64,000 nt of DNA from Streptomyces sp. CA-210063 (GTDB lineage Bacteria > Actinomycetota > Actinomycetes > Streptomycetales > Streptomycetaceae). This document shows, piece by piece, positions 1-8,451 of the stretch. The stretch's first letter is position 1. Each line of letters begins with the position of its first letter. The stretch lies in the NCBI RefSeq assembly GCF_024612015.1, contig NZ_CP102512.1, forward strand, positions 9,610,001 to 9,674,000, in the 5' to 3' direction. The translations under genes were made by a program, and so were the position numbers. Under the pieces are notes generated by a model. It searched no databases, had not been told where the DNA came from, and saw only the letters and a list, made by a program, of their open reading frames with translations.

Positions 1-598
1 CAAGTCGAAGCTGACCAGCCCCACGTCGCTCTACGACTTCCTGCAGTCCGCCACCAAGTCCCTGACCACGGACGAGGACCTCGCCGGCATCGACCCGCTC
101 TACGACCTCGCCTCCGAGCTCAAGGGCATCCCGAGCGACCGGCTGACCTTCCTGACGGTCCCCAACTACCCCCGCGAGGCGGACGTCCCCACCGACAAGG
201 CCAACATCGTCTGGCAGTACCCGCAGGCCGCCGACCTGTTCACCTCCCTCGCCAAGGACAAGGAGGTCGACAAGAAGCGGCTGCAGGCACAGGCGAAGAA
301 CGACCTGGTCTACGCGTCCGCCGTACGCGTCCAGGTCCTCAACGGCACCGGTGTCACCGGGCGAGCGGGCGCCGTCGCCGAGAAGCTGCGCGAGGCGGGC
401 TTCACCGTCGTCGGCACGGGCAACGCGCCCGAGAACACCGACGAGACCACGGTCGCCTACCCGGCCGACCTCACCCAGCAGGCGAAGGTCCTCACCTCGC
501 GGCTGCCCGACACCAGGGCCACGCGGTCCGCGGACGCCGCCGCGGGGGTCGTGACCCTGGTCGTGGGGCCGGACCTCGACCTGGAGGAACTGCGGTGA
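1..598 (+). CDS. LCP-family (LytR-CpsA-Psr) cell-wall glycopolymer transferase, C-terminal part
   Basis: The 5' end is outside the window; the open frame begins at base 2 and 198 codons are visible before TGA. The visible part holds the end of an LCP catalytic domain (around LTFLTVPNYPRE) followed by a LytR_C domain beginning VQVLNGTGVTGRAGAVAEKL. LCP proteins are membrane-anchored enzymes that transfer undecaprenyl-linked glycopolymers to peptidoglycan outside the cell. The N-terminal membrane anchor and catalytic arginines are not visible, so the exact subgroup cannot be decided. A weak stem-loop follows the stop and the next gene converges. Confidence 0.85.
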   Translation, partial: KSKLTSPTSLYDFLQSATKSLTTDEDLAGIDPLYDLASELKGIPSDRLTFLTVPNYPREADVPTDKANIVWQYPQAADLFTSLAKDKEVDKKRLQAQAKNDLVYASAVRVQVLNGTGVTGRAGAVAEKLREAGFTVVGTGNAPENTDETTVAYPADLTQQAKVLTSRLPDTRATRSADAAAGVVTLVVGPDLDLEELR

Positions 599-599
599 C

Positions 600-623
600 C
601 TGACGGACCTGTCGGCCCGTCAG
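600..623 (+). terminator. possible weak stem-loop after the LCP gene
   Basis: CTGACGG (600-606) pairs with CCGTCAG (617-623) around a 10-nt loop, immediately after the LCP stop and between two convergent genes. The stem is only 7 bp and there is no T-tract, which is usual in streptomycetes. Confidence 0.35.
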
Positions 624-660
624 CCGCCGCCTCCTCCGCGGTGAGGCGCGGTCCGCGGGG

Positions 661-1554
661 TCAGCTGCCGGTGAGGGAGATGGCCACGTCCGTGATGTTC
701 AGGGGGAACTTGGCCCTGGCGGGGTCGGGGTCCACGAGGGTGGCCTGTCCGGTGAAGACGTTGATGGTGTAGAGGGAGGGCGTGCCGGCTCCGGAGGGGG
801 CGAGGGTGGCGAAGGCGGCGTTGTCGATCGTCTTGCCGCCGCTCAGGGTGCTGTAGATGTCCATGCCGGCGTTGATCTGGGCATCGATGCCGAGGTTGCC
901 GGTCGCGGAGAGCGTGCCGTTGTTGGCCGGGGACTGGATGACGACCTGGTCGCTGGTCGTGTTGATGTCGAACAGGGTGGTCGCCGTGGTCCCGTCGAGG
1001 TCGTTGTTCGTGTAGGCGGCGGCGGAGACGCCCTTGGTCGTGCCCTCGATCGGCGGGGTGGTGAGGTTCAGGTCCTGGATGGTCGTGTGGTCGTTGAGGT
1101 TGTGCCGCAGGTTCTGGCCGTTGTCGCTGATCACGCGCAGCCGGTCGGCCGCCGGGTTGAAGTCGACGCCGAAGTTCGTGCCGTTCAGCGCGTACTGGAG
1201 CTGGGACACCTTGGTGACCACGACGTCCTGGGTGCCCGTCGGGATCTTGATCGTGTAGATGCCGCCCTTGTTGCCCACGCCGTACATCAGGCCGTTCTGC
1301 ACCCGGAAGTCGATGCCGATCAGGCCCGTGTCGCCGCTGAGGCCGGTGACGGCCCTGACCCAGTTGAGTACGTCCGGCCGGTCGGTCCAGAACGCGGCCA
1401 TCAGGGTGCCGTCACCGGTGATCCCGTAGGCACGCAGGCTGGGGGTGGCGGCGGGGGCGGCCGAACCGGTGCCCGGAGTGCCGAGCATGAGCGCCGTCGA
1501 CGTGGCCATGACCGCGACCGCCGCCATGATTCTCTTTCTCTTGTCCGCTTTCAT
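661..1554 (-). CDS. secreted DUF4394 protein
   Basis: 297 residues from the ATG at 1554, chosen because GGAGGG lies just upstream and a signal peptide starts at once (MKADKRKRIMAAVAVMATST, then a hydrophobic stretch ending near SAAPAAT). The mature part (LRAYGITGDGTLMAAFWTD, GIDFRVQNGLMYGVGNKGGI, ADRLRVISDNGQNLRHN) matches the DUF4394 family, a predicted beta-propeller-like extracellular domain of unknown function. The frame is open further upstream to 1779, but that part lacks secretion features and runs into the divergent regulator's promoter. It is likely transcribed away from the PucR-type gene at 1828. Confidence 0.85.
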   Translation of the reverse strand: MKADKRKRIMAAVAVMATSTALMLGTPGTGSAAPAATPSLRAYGITGDGTLMAAFWTDRPDVLNWVRAVTGLSGDTGLIGIDFRVQNGLMYGVGNKGGIYTIKIPTGTQDVVVTKVSQLQYALNGTNFGVDFNPAADRLRVISDNGQNLRHNLNDHTTIQDLNLTTPPIEGTTKGVSAAAYTNNDLDGTTATTLFDINTTSDQVVIQSPANNGTLSATGNLGIDAQINAGMDIYSTLSGGKTIDNAAFATLAPSGAGTPSLYTINVFTGQATLVDPDPARAKFPLNITDVAISLTGS

Positions 1555-1827
1555 CGGAGTTTCCCTCCCGTTTGAGCGAGCGCCATTGTGGGGCGCATGT
1601 CTGAGAATTCCCGTACTTCCGCCCGCACTGATTTCCGGACCGTGCCGGAGCCGCGCCGGAATGATGTGCCGCCGTGTTCCCCCAACGGGCGTGTACGCGG
1701 TTCTCATTAAGGCCGTTTCACAGCTCCTCCACAAGCGGAAGTGGTGACGGGAACGCCCCGATCCGGGAATTTTGCGCACTGTGACAAAAGCCTGCTCGAC
1801 AGGGTTGACGCCGATTTATGCGGAGTG

Positions 1828-3132
1828 ATGAACGCCGTCCGGATCTCGCCTGTCGGCCGGTTCGTCCGGAATGACATGCTCGCGTCCATGGGGAGCCTCT
1901 TCGCCGAACTGGCCCGGCAGGCGTCGACCAACGCCCGCCGCGAGGTCGAGACGTACGAGCGTGAGATCCCGGAGTTCGGGTTCCTGGACAAGGACCCCCG
2001 GGCCCGGGCCGAGACGCTGGAGCACGCGATGTGGCTCCGCCGTCGTACCGTCGAACTGTCGCCGGACAACAGCGAGTTGAGCGGCGACGACCTCGGCTAC
2101 ATCGCGTCGATGGGGGAGCTGCGGGCCGGGGCCGGAATGTCGCTCGACGCGCGGCAGCGGGTGCTGCGGGTGCACACCGCGCTCATGCTGCGCGAGATCA
2201 ACGAGGCGACCGAGGCCCAGCGCGGCGGCGGCGTCGACGAACTCATGCGCATGATGACCTGGTTCGCCCCGCAGGGTGAGCGCGGCATCGGTGCCTACCG
2301 TGAGGGATTCGTGCGCGTACTGCGCCGCCGAATGCCGTATGCCGAGCAGGTCGCCCTGCTGGCCCGGTCATTGCTGAACGGTGATCCGATAGCGGCGGAA
2401 CTCGCCGAGGCCGTCGACATGGAACTGCCCGATGACTGTGCGGTGACGGTGTTCCGGCTGCCGGACCCGCCCGCCGTCGACCGTTTCCTGCAAAACGAGA
2501 TCGAGACGCTGGTGAAGAGCCACCAGGTACCGGTCATGTGGGGCCTGGAGAACGGAGACGGAAGCGGTGAGCTGATCGCCCTGGTCCCCCTGATGTCCGG
2601 CGCCGCCGAAGCGGAAAACGTGCCGCCGCACACCGTTCCCGATCTCATTCCCGATCTCACCCCCCACCACGTGCCGGATCTCGTACGGGACTTCGCCCGC
2701 GCCCTCGGCCGGCCCTGCGCCGTCGGTACGGCCACCGCCCCGCTGTCCGGGCTGGCCGACGCCCTGGACAGGGCCCGGCGGATCAGTCGGGCGGCCCCGC
2801 TGAGCCGCGCGGACGCCCGGCTGCGCCCGCACACCCTGGCGGACGTGTTCGTCGAACTGGCCGTCGCGGATGTGCCGTTCGTCGACGACTGGCTGAGCGC
2901 GGTGGCCCGCCGGCTGGACTCCGGCCCGGACCTGCTCCTCACCCTCGACGCGTACTACCGCCACGACATGCACCGCGGCGCCACCGCGACCGCCCTCAAC
3001 GTCCACACCCGCACCCTCGACTACCGCCTCCGCCGGGTGCGGGAGCTCACCGGCATCGACCCGGGCTCGACCCGGGGCGTGCGCACGCTCAGCGCGGTCG
3101 TCACCCGGCGCCAGTCGGGAGCGTGGAGCTGA
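1828..3132 (+). CDS. PucR/CdaR-type transcriptional regulator
   Basis: 434 residues from ATG 1828; the frame extends upstream to 1741 and a second ATG lies at 1876, so the start is uncertain. The C-terminus (TATALNVHTRTLDYRLRRVR, then ELTGIDPGS) is the PucR-type helix-turn-helix: an alpha-helical wing in which repeated R/L residues follow an NVHxxTLxYRL core. The N-terminal 150 residues are helical and Arg/Glu-rich, like RsbR-type sensory N-termini. The middle part is poorly conserved and ligand identity cannot be read. It stands divergently from the DUF4394 gene and 69 bp before trpF, so it may control either. Confidence 0.75.
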   Translation: MNAVRISPVGRFVRNDMLASMGSLFAELARQASTNARREVETYEREIPEFGFLDKDPRARAETLEHAMWLRRRTVELSPDNSELSGDDLGYIASMGELRAGAGMSLDARQRVLRVHTALMLREINEATEAQRGGGVDELMRMMTWFAPQGERGIGAYREGFVRVLRRRMPYAEQVALLARSLLNGDPIAAELAEAVDMELPDDCAVTVFRLPDPPAVDRFLQNEIETLVKSHQVPVMWGLENGDGSGELIALVPLMSGAAEAENVPPHTVPDLIPDLTPHHVPDLVRDFARALGRPCAVGTATAPLSGLADALDRARRISRAAPLSRADARLRPHTLADVFVELAVADVPFVDDWLSAVARRLDSGPDLLLTLDAYYRHDMHRGATATALNVHTRTLDYRLRRVRELTGIDPGSTRGVRTLSAVVTRRQSGAWS

Positions 3133-3201
3133 CCGCGTCGGGCGCACCTGGACCGGGTGACCGCCGTCCCGTTCCCGCCGCCGATACGGCAGGCTGGGGC
3201 G

Positions 3202-3822
3202 GTGAGCAACTCCAGTGACTCCCTCTTCATCAAGATCTGCGGTCTGAAGACCGAGCAGGACGTCGACACGGCCGTCGAGGCGGGCGCCGACGCCATCGGC
3301 TTCGTCTTCTCGGCCAGCCCGCGCCGGATCGACGCCGCCACGGCCGCACGGCTGAGCCGCCGCGTACCGGAGCACGTCCTGACGGTCGGCGTCTTCCGCG
3401 AGGAGCCCCTCGACGACGTACGGTCCCTGGCCACCGACTCGGGAATCCGGGCCGTCCAGCTGCACGGCCCGGAGGAGCGCGCCTACTACGACGACCTGGC
3501 GACCGGCGGCTGGACCCTGATCCGTGCCGCGGCGTTCGGCGACTCGGTGCCGCGCTGCGGGGAGTTCGGCGAGGACATGCTCCTCCTCGACGCGCCCGTC
3601 CCCGGCTCGGGCATCGCCTGGGACTGGTCGAGCAGGCCGCTGGCCTCGGACGGGGAGAAGTGGCTCCTCGCCGGGGGCCTCACCCCGGAGAACGTGCGCG
3701 ACGCCGTCGCCGCCACCCGCCCCTGGGGCGTCGACGTCTCCAGCGGCGTGGAACAGAGCCGAGGCGTCAAGGACCCCGCCCTCATCGCGGAGTTCGTCGA
3801 GGCGGCCCGTGCCGCCGGCTGA
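3202..3822 (+). CDS. trpF: phosphoribosylanthranilate isomerase
   Basis: 206 residues from GTG 3202; the frame is open to 3157 but the family normally begins just before the first beta strand. TrpF converts N-(5'-phosphoribosyl)anthranilate to CdRP in tryptophan synthesis. The general-base Cys is seen in IKICGLKT, the barrel Asp in LLLDAPVPGSG, and the phosphate-binding loops in LLAGGLTPENV and VDVSSGVE. No other trp gene is near; neighbours are a PucR-type regulator and a P450. Streptomycetes usually do this step with the dual-specificity PriA, so a separate TrpF is a second route or a specialised copy. Confidence 0.88.
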   Translation: MSNSSDSLFIKICGLKTEQDVDTAVEAGADAIGFVFSASPRRIDAATAARLSRRVPEHVLTVGVFREEPLDDVRSLATDSGIRAVQLHGPEERAYYDDLATGGWTLIRAAAFGDSVPRCGEFGEDMLLLDAPVPGSGIAWDWSSRPLASDGEKWLLAGGLTPENVRDAVAATRPWGVDVSSGVEQSRGVKDPALIAEFVEAARAAG

Positions 3823-3979
3823 CGGCCTGGTTCGCCGTCGTCCACGGCGGTGGGTCAGGGGGCGGGAGCTGTGCGTGGTGACGCCCGCCGTTCCCCTGGA
3901 TGTGACCCTGGGGTAGGGTCCCCACGTTTCCGGTCACCGGCTGAAGGTGGGCCGGTACGGGGAGTGTCGGAGGGGCGGC

Positions 3980-5404
3980 ATGGTGAGGGAAACCCAGTCG
4001 GGCGAGGGCGTGTCCGTGGAGCTGAACGACACGGGTCTGGAGGCGCTGTCTCCCGAACCGCTGCTGACCCGGGACTACGAGACGCGTCCCTCGCTGGTGT
4101 ACGAGCGGCTGAGGCAGCGGCACGGCGCGGTGGCGCCGGTGGATCTGCTGGGCGTACCCGCCTGGCTGGTCCTGGGCTACCGCGAGGCGCTCCAGGTCCT
4201 CCAGGACGACGACGGGTGGCCGAAGGGCCTGGAGAACTGGCGGGCCCGGACGGAGGGCCGGGTCCCGGCCGACTGGCCGCTCGGTCCGTCCCTGGAGGTC
4301 AACCATGTACTGATCCAGGGCGGCCCCGGCCACCGCACGCTGCGGACCGCGTGGGACCTGGCGCTCAGGCCGTTCCAGGACCCGCGCAACCCCCAGGCCA
4401 AGCGGCTGAAGACGGCCGTCACCGCCTACGCCGACGAACTGATCACCCTGATGGGCCAGGCCGGTGGTACGGGGCTGGCGGACCTGTCCGCCCAGTTCTC
4501 CCGGCCGTTGCCGTTGATGGTGGCCAGCCATCTGCTCGGCTTCCCCGGTTCCCAGGGCGACGACGCCCTGATGGACATGTGGCGGGTACTGGACGCGGGC
4601 CCGGACGCGGGGCCCGCCCTGGAGCGGCTGCTGGGCGCGCTCGCGGAACTGGGGAGGCTGAAGCTGAAGGAGCCCGGCGAGGACTTCCCCTCCTACCTGC
4701 TGGCCGCCCACCCCGACCTCTCGCTCGACGAGCTGGCCCGTGAACTGTTCATGCTGCTGGGCATGACGTCCGACCACGTCGGCATCCTCATCTCCAACAC
4801 GGTCGTCGAGGTTCTCTCGGGCGAGGACAGCGTGCGGGCCAGCCTCTCCGCGGGCATGGTCCGGGAGGCCATGAACCGGGTCGTCATGCGGAAGCCGCCG
4901 CTGGTGAACTTCGTGCCGAGGTTCGCGGCCGAGGACACCCCGCTGGGCAACTACCTGATCCGCGCGGGCGACCCGGTCTGGGTCTCCGCCGCCGCTGCCC
5001 ACGCCGACCCGCTCTTCGCCGACCACGTGGCCCCCGGCACCACCGTCAGCACCCGGGCCCACCTCTCCTGGGGCGCGGGCCCGCGCCAGTGCCCGGCACG
5101 CGAACTCGCCTCGACGGTCGCCGCCGTCGGGGTGGGCCGGCTGTTCGAGCGGTTCTCCGACCTCGACCTCGCCCTCCCCGTCGACCAACTGCCCTGGCGT
5201 TCCTCGCCCTTCATGCGGGGCCTGCGCTCGCTGCCCGTACGGTACGAACTCGCGCCGACGTCCGAGCGGCCACGGGCGGACGGCGCGGCGGAGGAGCCGA
5301 TGGGGGCGGGAGACGTGGAGGAGCCGGTGACACCGGACCCGTCCGCCCGGCAGCGCTCCTCGCTGTGGCGCTATCTGACGGGGCTGATCCGCCCCGGCCG
5401 CTGA
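3980..5404 (+). CDS. cytochrome P450 lacking a canonical ExxR motif
   Basis: 474 residues from ATG 3980, preceded by GGAGGGG. The heme-binding loop is WGAGPRQCPARELA (364-377), with Cys371 as the expected axial ligand. The region after the K-helix (PPLVNFVPRFAAEDTPLGNY) aligns with other bacterial P450s, but counting back from Pro306-Pro307 the position of ExxR reads R300-V-V-M303. The I-helix also lacks the usual AGxET (LGMTSDHVG, 260-268). A comparable loss of ExxR is known for the CYP157 family of conservon-linked Streptomyces P450s, but no conservon genes are adjacent. The last 45 residues are a charged, probably disordered tail. Substrate unknown. Confidence 0.87.
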   Translation: MVRETQSGEGVSVELNDTGLEALSPEPLLTRDYETRPSLVYERLRQRHGAVAPVDLLGVPAWLVLGYREALQVLQDDDGWPKGLENWRARTEGRVPADWPLGPSLEVNHVLIQGGPGHRTLRTAWDLALRPFQDPRNPQAKRLKTAVTAYADELITLMGQAGGTGLADLSAQFSRPLPLMVASHLLGFPGSQGDDALMDMWRVLDAGPDAGPALERLLGALAELGRLKLKEPGEDFPSYLLAAHPDLSLDELARELFMLLGMTSDHVGILISNTVVEVLSGEDSVRASLSAGMVREAMNRVVMRKPPLVNFVPRFAAEDTPLGNYLIRAGDPVWVSAAAAHADPLFADHVAPGTTVSTRAHLSWGAGPRQCPARELASTVAAVGVGRLFERFSDLDLALPVDQLPWRSSPFMRGLRSLPVRYELAPTSERPRADGAAEEPMGAGDVEEPVTPDPSARQRSSLWRYLTGLIRPGR

Positions 5405-5444
5405 GGGGACGGCTTCGACGCGGCGGGGCGGCCCGGCTCCGGCC

Positions 5445-6350
5445 TCAGTCGGCTTTCCCGGTGAGCAGGCGTCGGGGATTGGTGATGCGGAAGGCGTACG
5501 CGGCCGCGCCGCCCAGGCCGAAGCCGGGCTGTTGCGGGGGCTCCGCGTAGGGGCGGTCCGAGCCCTGGACGACGGCGTGCACGCCGAGGGCGCGGACGAC
5601 GGCTTCGACGGCGGTCGGGCCGTAGGAGGAGGTCTCGACGAAGACGTCCGGGTCCCCCGCGGCGTCGCTCCCGTCGCCCCGGGCGGCGAAGCGCTCCCCG
5701 TGGAGCGGGGCGAGCCCGGCCAGCAGCGCGAAGCAGATCCGCAGCCGGGGGTGACGCGGCCGGCCGTAGGCACGGAAGGCGAACCAGGCGGAGTGCATCT
5801 GCTGGACATAGGGGACCATCGCGGGCCACCAGCCGGGCCCCTCGGCCCCGCCGGGCGCGGGCCCCGGGTGGACGAACAGCGGGAGGTCCCGCTCTTCGAG
5901 CAGGTCGAGCAGTGGGGCGCAGCGCGTGTAACCGGCCGCGTCGGCAAGGGCGTTCGCCGGGAGCTGGAGGCCGACGAAGCCCGCGTCGAGGTCCTGGGCG
6001 GTCGCCTTCGCGTCGACGTCCCGTACGCAGGCGGCGGCCCAGGCGCCGAACGGCTCGGGGAGCGTGGCCGAGCCCTCGTGGTAGGCGTCGAGAAGGGGGC
6101 GCGCCTCGGCCCCGGGCAGCCACTCCACGCCGATCGGCGAGGACAGCGAGACGAGGGCCCGGCCGAGTCCGTCGGTGGCGGCGAGGTCCGCACGGCGGGC
6201 GATGTCGTGGTCGGCGGGCGGGATCTCGTAGGGCGGCTCGCCGTCCAGGAACAGGGTCCAGCCGTCCAGGAACGGTGGTTCGCGGCGTGACCGCAGGGCC
6301 GTCACCAGCGAGGGGGTCCACAGATGCTGGTGTACGTCGCAGTTGGTCAT
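5445..6350 (-). CDS. amidohydrolase-family (amidohydrolase 2 type) protein
   Basis: 301 residues from ATG 6350, with GGAGGAG seven bases upstream. The N-terminus CDVHQHLW is the first metal-binding HxH of TIM-barrel amidohydrolases; further candidate ligands are FVHPGPAPGG and the late Asp of VVQGSDRPYAEP. This fits the group of non-oxidative decarboxylases and lactonases (ACMSD-like) that act on small carboxylated substrates. It converges on the P450 gene with a 40-bp gap and is divergent from the OpuC-type operon. No substrate can be assigned. Confidence 0.8.
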   Translation of the reverse strand: MTNCDVHQHLWTPSLVTALRSRREPPFLDGWTLFLDGEPPYEIPPADHDIARRADLAATDGLGRALVSLSSPIGVEWLPGAEARPLLDAYHEGSATLPEPFGAWAAACVRDVDAKATAQDLDAGFVGLQLPANALADAAGYTRCAPLLDLLEERDLPLFVHPGPAPGGAEGPGWWPAMVPYVQQMHSAWFAFRAYGRPRHPRLRICFALLAGLAPLHGERFAARGDGSDAAGDPDVFVETSSYGPTAVEAVVRALGVHAVVQGSDRPYAEPPQQPGFGLGGAAAYAFRITNPRRLLTGKAD

Positions 6351-6595
6351 GACGCTCCTCCCACCAAGGCCGACGCTTCCCCGGTCAGGGCGCGCAGGGT
6401 GCGCCGGTCGTCGTCCGACCCCAGGATGTCGCGGCTCACCGTCCTGCCGCCAGATCCGCCGCCTGCGCGGCGACCAAGGCCTCCACGGCGAGCTTTATGA
6501 AGTTGGACATATAGGGCAAAAGTTAAGAATTTCGGGCATCTCTGGGCCGTCTTAGTGTGAACGTAACGTGCCGTTCACCGAATTCCATTGACTCT

Positions 6596-6621
6596 CATTC
6601 AGTCACCGACGACTCTGAATG
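6596..6621. promoter_or_regulatory. inverted repeat upstream of the OpuC-type operon
   Basis: CATTCAG (6596-6602) and CTGAATG (6615-6621) form a perfect 7-bp inverted repeat with a 12-bp spacer, 28 bp before the TTG start at 6650. A TTGACT (6588-6593) overlaps its left side but no convincing -10 box is spaced correctly. It could be an operator or a leader hairpin. The surrounding 6480-6640 stretch is noticeably AT-richer than the genes, as expected of a promoter zone. Confidence 0.4.
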
Positions 6622-6649
6622 GCTATATGCAGTCGGGTAAGGGGCAGTC

Positions 6650-7789
6650 TTGATCAGATTCGACGCGGTGAGCAAAAAATATCCAAACGGCACGACAGCG
6701 GTGGACGAACTGTCCCTGGAGCTGGCCGAGGGTGGCATCACGGTCTTGGTCGGTCCTTCCGGCTGCGGCAAGACCACCACCCTGCGCATGATCAATCGCA
6801 TGGTGGAGCCGACCGACGGCACGGTGATGCTGCGCGGCCGGGACATCCGGGAGGTGAACGCCCCCGAACTGCGCCGCGGCATCGGCTATGTGATCCAGCA
6901 CGCCGGGCTGTTCCCGCACCGGACCATCCTGGACAACATAGCGACCGTTCCGCTGCTGCTCGGCTGGAACAAGAAGAAGGCGCGGGCCCGGGCGGCGGAA
7001 CTGCTCGAACTCGTGGGCCTGCCCGCCGAGATGGCCAAGCGTTACCCGAGCCAGCTCTCCGGCGGGCAGCAGCAGCGCGTCGGGGTGGCCAGGGCGCTGG
7101 GCGCCGACCCGCCGGTGCTGCTGATGGACGAGCCGTTCAGCGCGGTCGACCCGATCGTGCGGGCGGAGCTGCAGGACGAGTTCATCCGGCTGCAGAAGGA
7201 GCTGCACAAGACGATCGTGTTCGTCACCCATGACATCGACGAGGCGATCAAACTCGGCGACAACATCGCCGTGTTCCGCACCGGCGGCAAGCTCGCCCAG
7301 TTCGACACCCCCGAGCGGCTGCTCGCCAGTCCCGCCGACGACTTCGTGGCCGACTTCGTCGGGCACGACCGGGGCATCCGCCGGCTCTCCTTCGTCAACG
7401 CGGCCGAGCTGCCGCTGCGCGACGGCCCGGTGCTGTCGACCACCGCGCCCGTGGCCGAGGCCCGCGCGGTGGACGAGCCCTGGGTGCTGGTCGTCGACGA
7501 CGCCCGGCGCCCCCTCGGCTGGACCCCGGTCGCCGGACTGCCGGACACCGGCACCCTCGCGGACGCGCCGCTGACCCCGCTCGGCCACACCTTCAGCCTC
7601 GTCGGCGACTCGGCACGGGCCGCCCTCGACTCGGCCCTGCTGTCACCCGCCCGCCTCGCGGTCGGCGTCGACGCACAGGGCGCGGTCGTCGGCGTCGCGG
7701 ACGCGTACGAGCTGTCCGCCGGGGCGGCCGAGGAAGCACCGACCGGCGACAAGGTCACCGCCGACAGCCCGGGCGGCGGTGACCGATGA
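6650..7789 (+). CDS. glycine betaine/choline-type ABC transporter, ATP-binding protein (OpuCA-like)
   Basis: 379 residues from a TTG start with AAGGGG upstream. Walker A GPSGCGKTT (35-43), signature LSGGQQQR (136-143), Walker B VLLMDEP (156-162) and H-loop VTHD are all intact; the D-loop context DPIVRAELQDEF is typical of osmoprotectant (OpuC/ProV) ATPases. The C-terminal 130 residues resemble a degenerate CBS-pair region, which in relatives senses ionic strength. It energises uptake of quaternary-amine compatible solutes with the two permeases and binding protein that follow. The first permease start overlaps the stop by 4 bp (ATGA). Confidence 0.92.
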   Translation: MIRFDAVSKKYPNGTTAVDELSLELAEGGITVLVGPSGCGKTTTLRMINRMVEPTDGTVMLRGRDIREVNAPELRRGIGYVIQHAGLFPHRTILDNIATVPLLLGWNKKKARARAAELLELVGLPAEMAKRYPSQLSGGQQQRVGVARALGADPPVLLMDEPFSAVDPIVRAELQDEFIRLQKELHKTIVFVTHDIDEAIKLGDNIAVFRTGGKLAQFDTPERLLASPADDFVADFVGHDRGIRRLSFVNAAELPLRDGPVLSTTAPVAEARAVDEPWVLVVDDARRPLGWTPVAGLPDTGTLADAPLTPLGHTFSLVGDSARAALDSALLSPARLAVGVDAQGAVVGVADAYELSAGAAEEAPTGDKVTADSPGGGDR

Positions 7790-8451
7790 GCGACGACGAA
7801 CCGCTGGTCCGGTGGCAGTGGATAGCCGACCACACCGCCGAACTCGCCGAATACACCGGCGTCCACCTCAGACTCGGCCTGCTCCCGGTGCTGTTCGGAC
7901 TGATCATCGCCGTGCCGCTCGGCGTCGCGTGCCACCGCTGGCGCTGGCTCTACCCGCCGGTCCTGACCGTGTCCAACATCCTCTACTCGATCCCGTCACT
8001 CGCCCTGTTCATGATCTTCGTCCGCTACACCGGACTGACCGAACAGACGGTGATGATCCCGCTGACGCTCTACACCCTGTCGGTGCTGGTGCCCAACGTC
8101 GTCGACGGCCTCGCCTCGGTCCCCGAACCGGTCCGGCTCGCGGCCACCGCGATGGGATTCGGCGCCGTACGCCGGGTCGTCCAGGTCGAACTGCCGATCG
8201 CCGTCCCCGTCGTCATCGCCGGTGTGCGCGTCGCCGCCGTCTCGTCCATCAGCCTCGTCGCCGTGGGACAGCTGATCGGACAGGGCGGCCTCGGCTACTA
8301 CATCACCCGCGGCCTCCAACTCGACTTCCCCACCCCGATCTTCACCGCGATCGTGCTGATCATGCTGCTCGCGCTCACCACCGACGCGTTGCTGGTCCTC
8401 GCGCAGCGGCTGCTCACCCCGTGGTCCCGGAACAAGGTGACGGCGGCATGA
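7786..8451 (+). CDS. OpuC-type ABC transporter permease (OpuCB-like)
   Basis: 221 residues; the ATG overlaps the preceding stop as ATGA. Six or so hydrophobic segments and the BPD-type loop (AATAMGFGAVRRVVQVELPIAV), which contacts the ATPase coupling site, mark a binding-protein-dependent permease of the OpuCB/OpuCD class. It pairs with the second permease whose ATG overlaps this stop. In the betaine/carnitine/choline family the two permeases are distinct proteins of just this size, as here. Confidence 0.9.
   Translation: MSDDEPLVRWQWIADHTAELAEYTGVHLRLGLLPVLFGLIIAVPLGVACHRWRWLYPPVLTVSNILYSIPSLALFMIFVRYTGLTEQTVMIPLTLYTLSVLVPNVVDGLASVPEPVRLAATAMGFGAVRRVVQVELPIAVPVVIAGVRVAAVSSISLVAVGQLIGQGGLGYYITRGLQLDFPTPIFTAIVLIMLLALTTDALLVLAQRLLTPWSRNKVTAA

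Noticed and set aside
3980..5404. Conservon-associated P450
   Set aside because: No sensor-kinase-like, roadblock, DUF742 or small GTPase genes flank it.
6351..6649. Riboswitch upstream of the OpuC-type operon
   Set aside because: Only one short inverted repeat is visible and no known riboswitch core was recognised.
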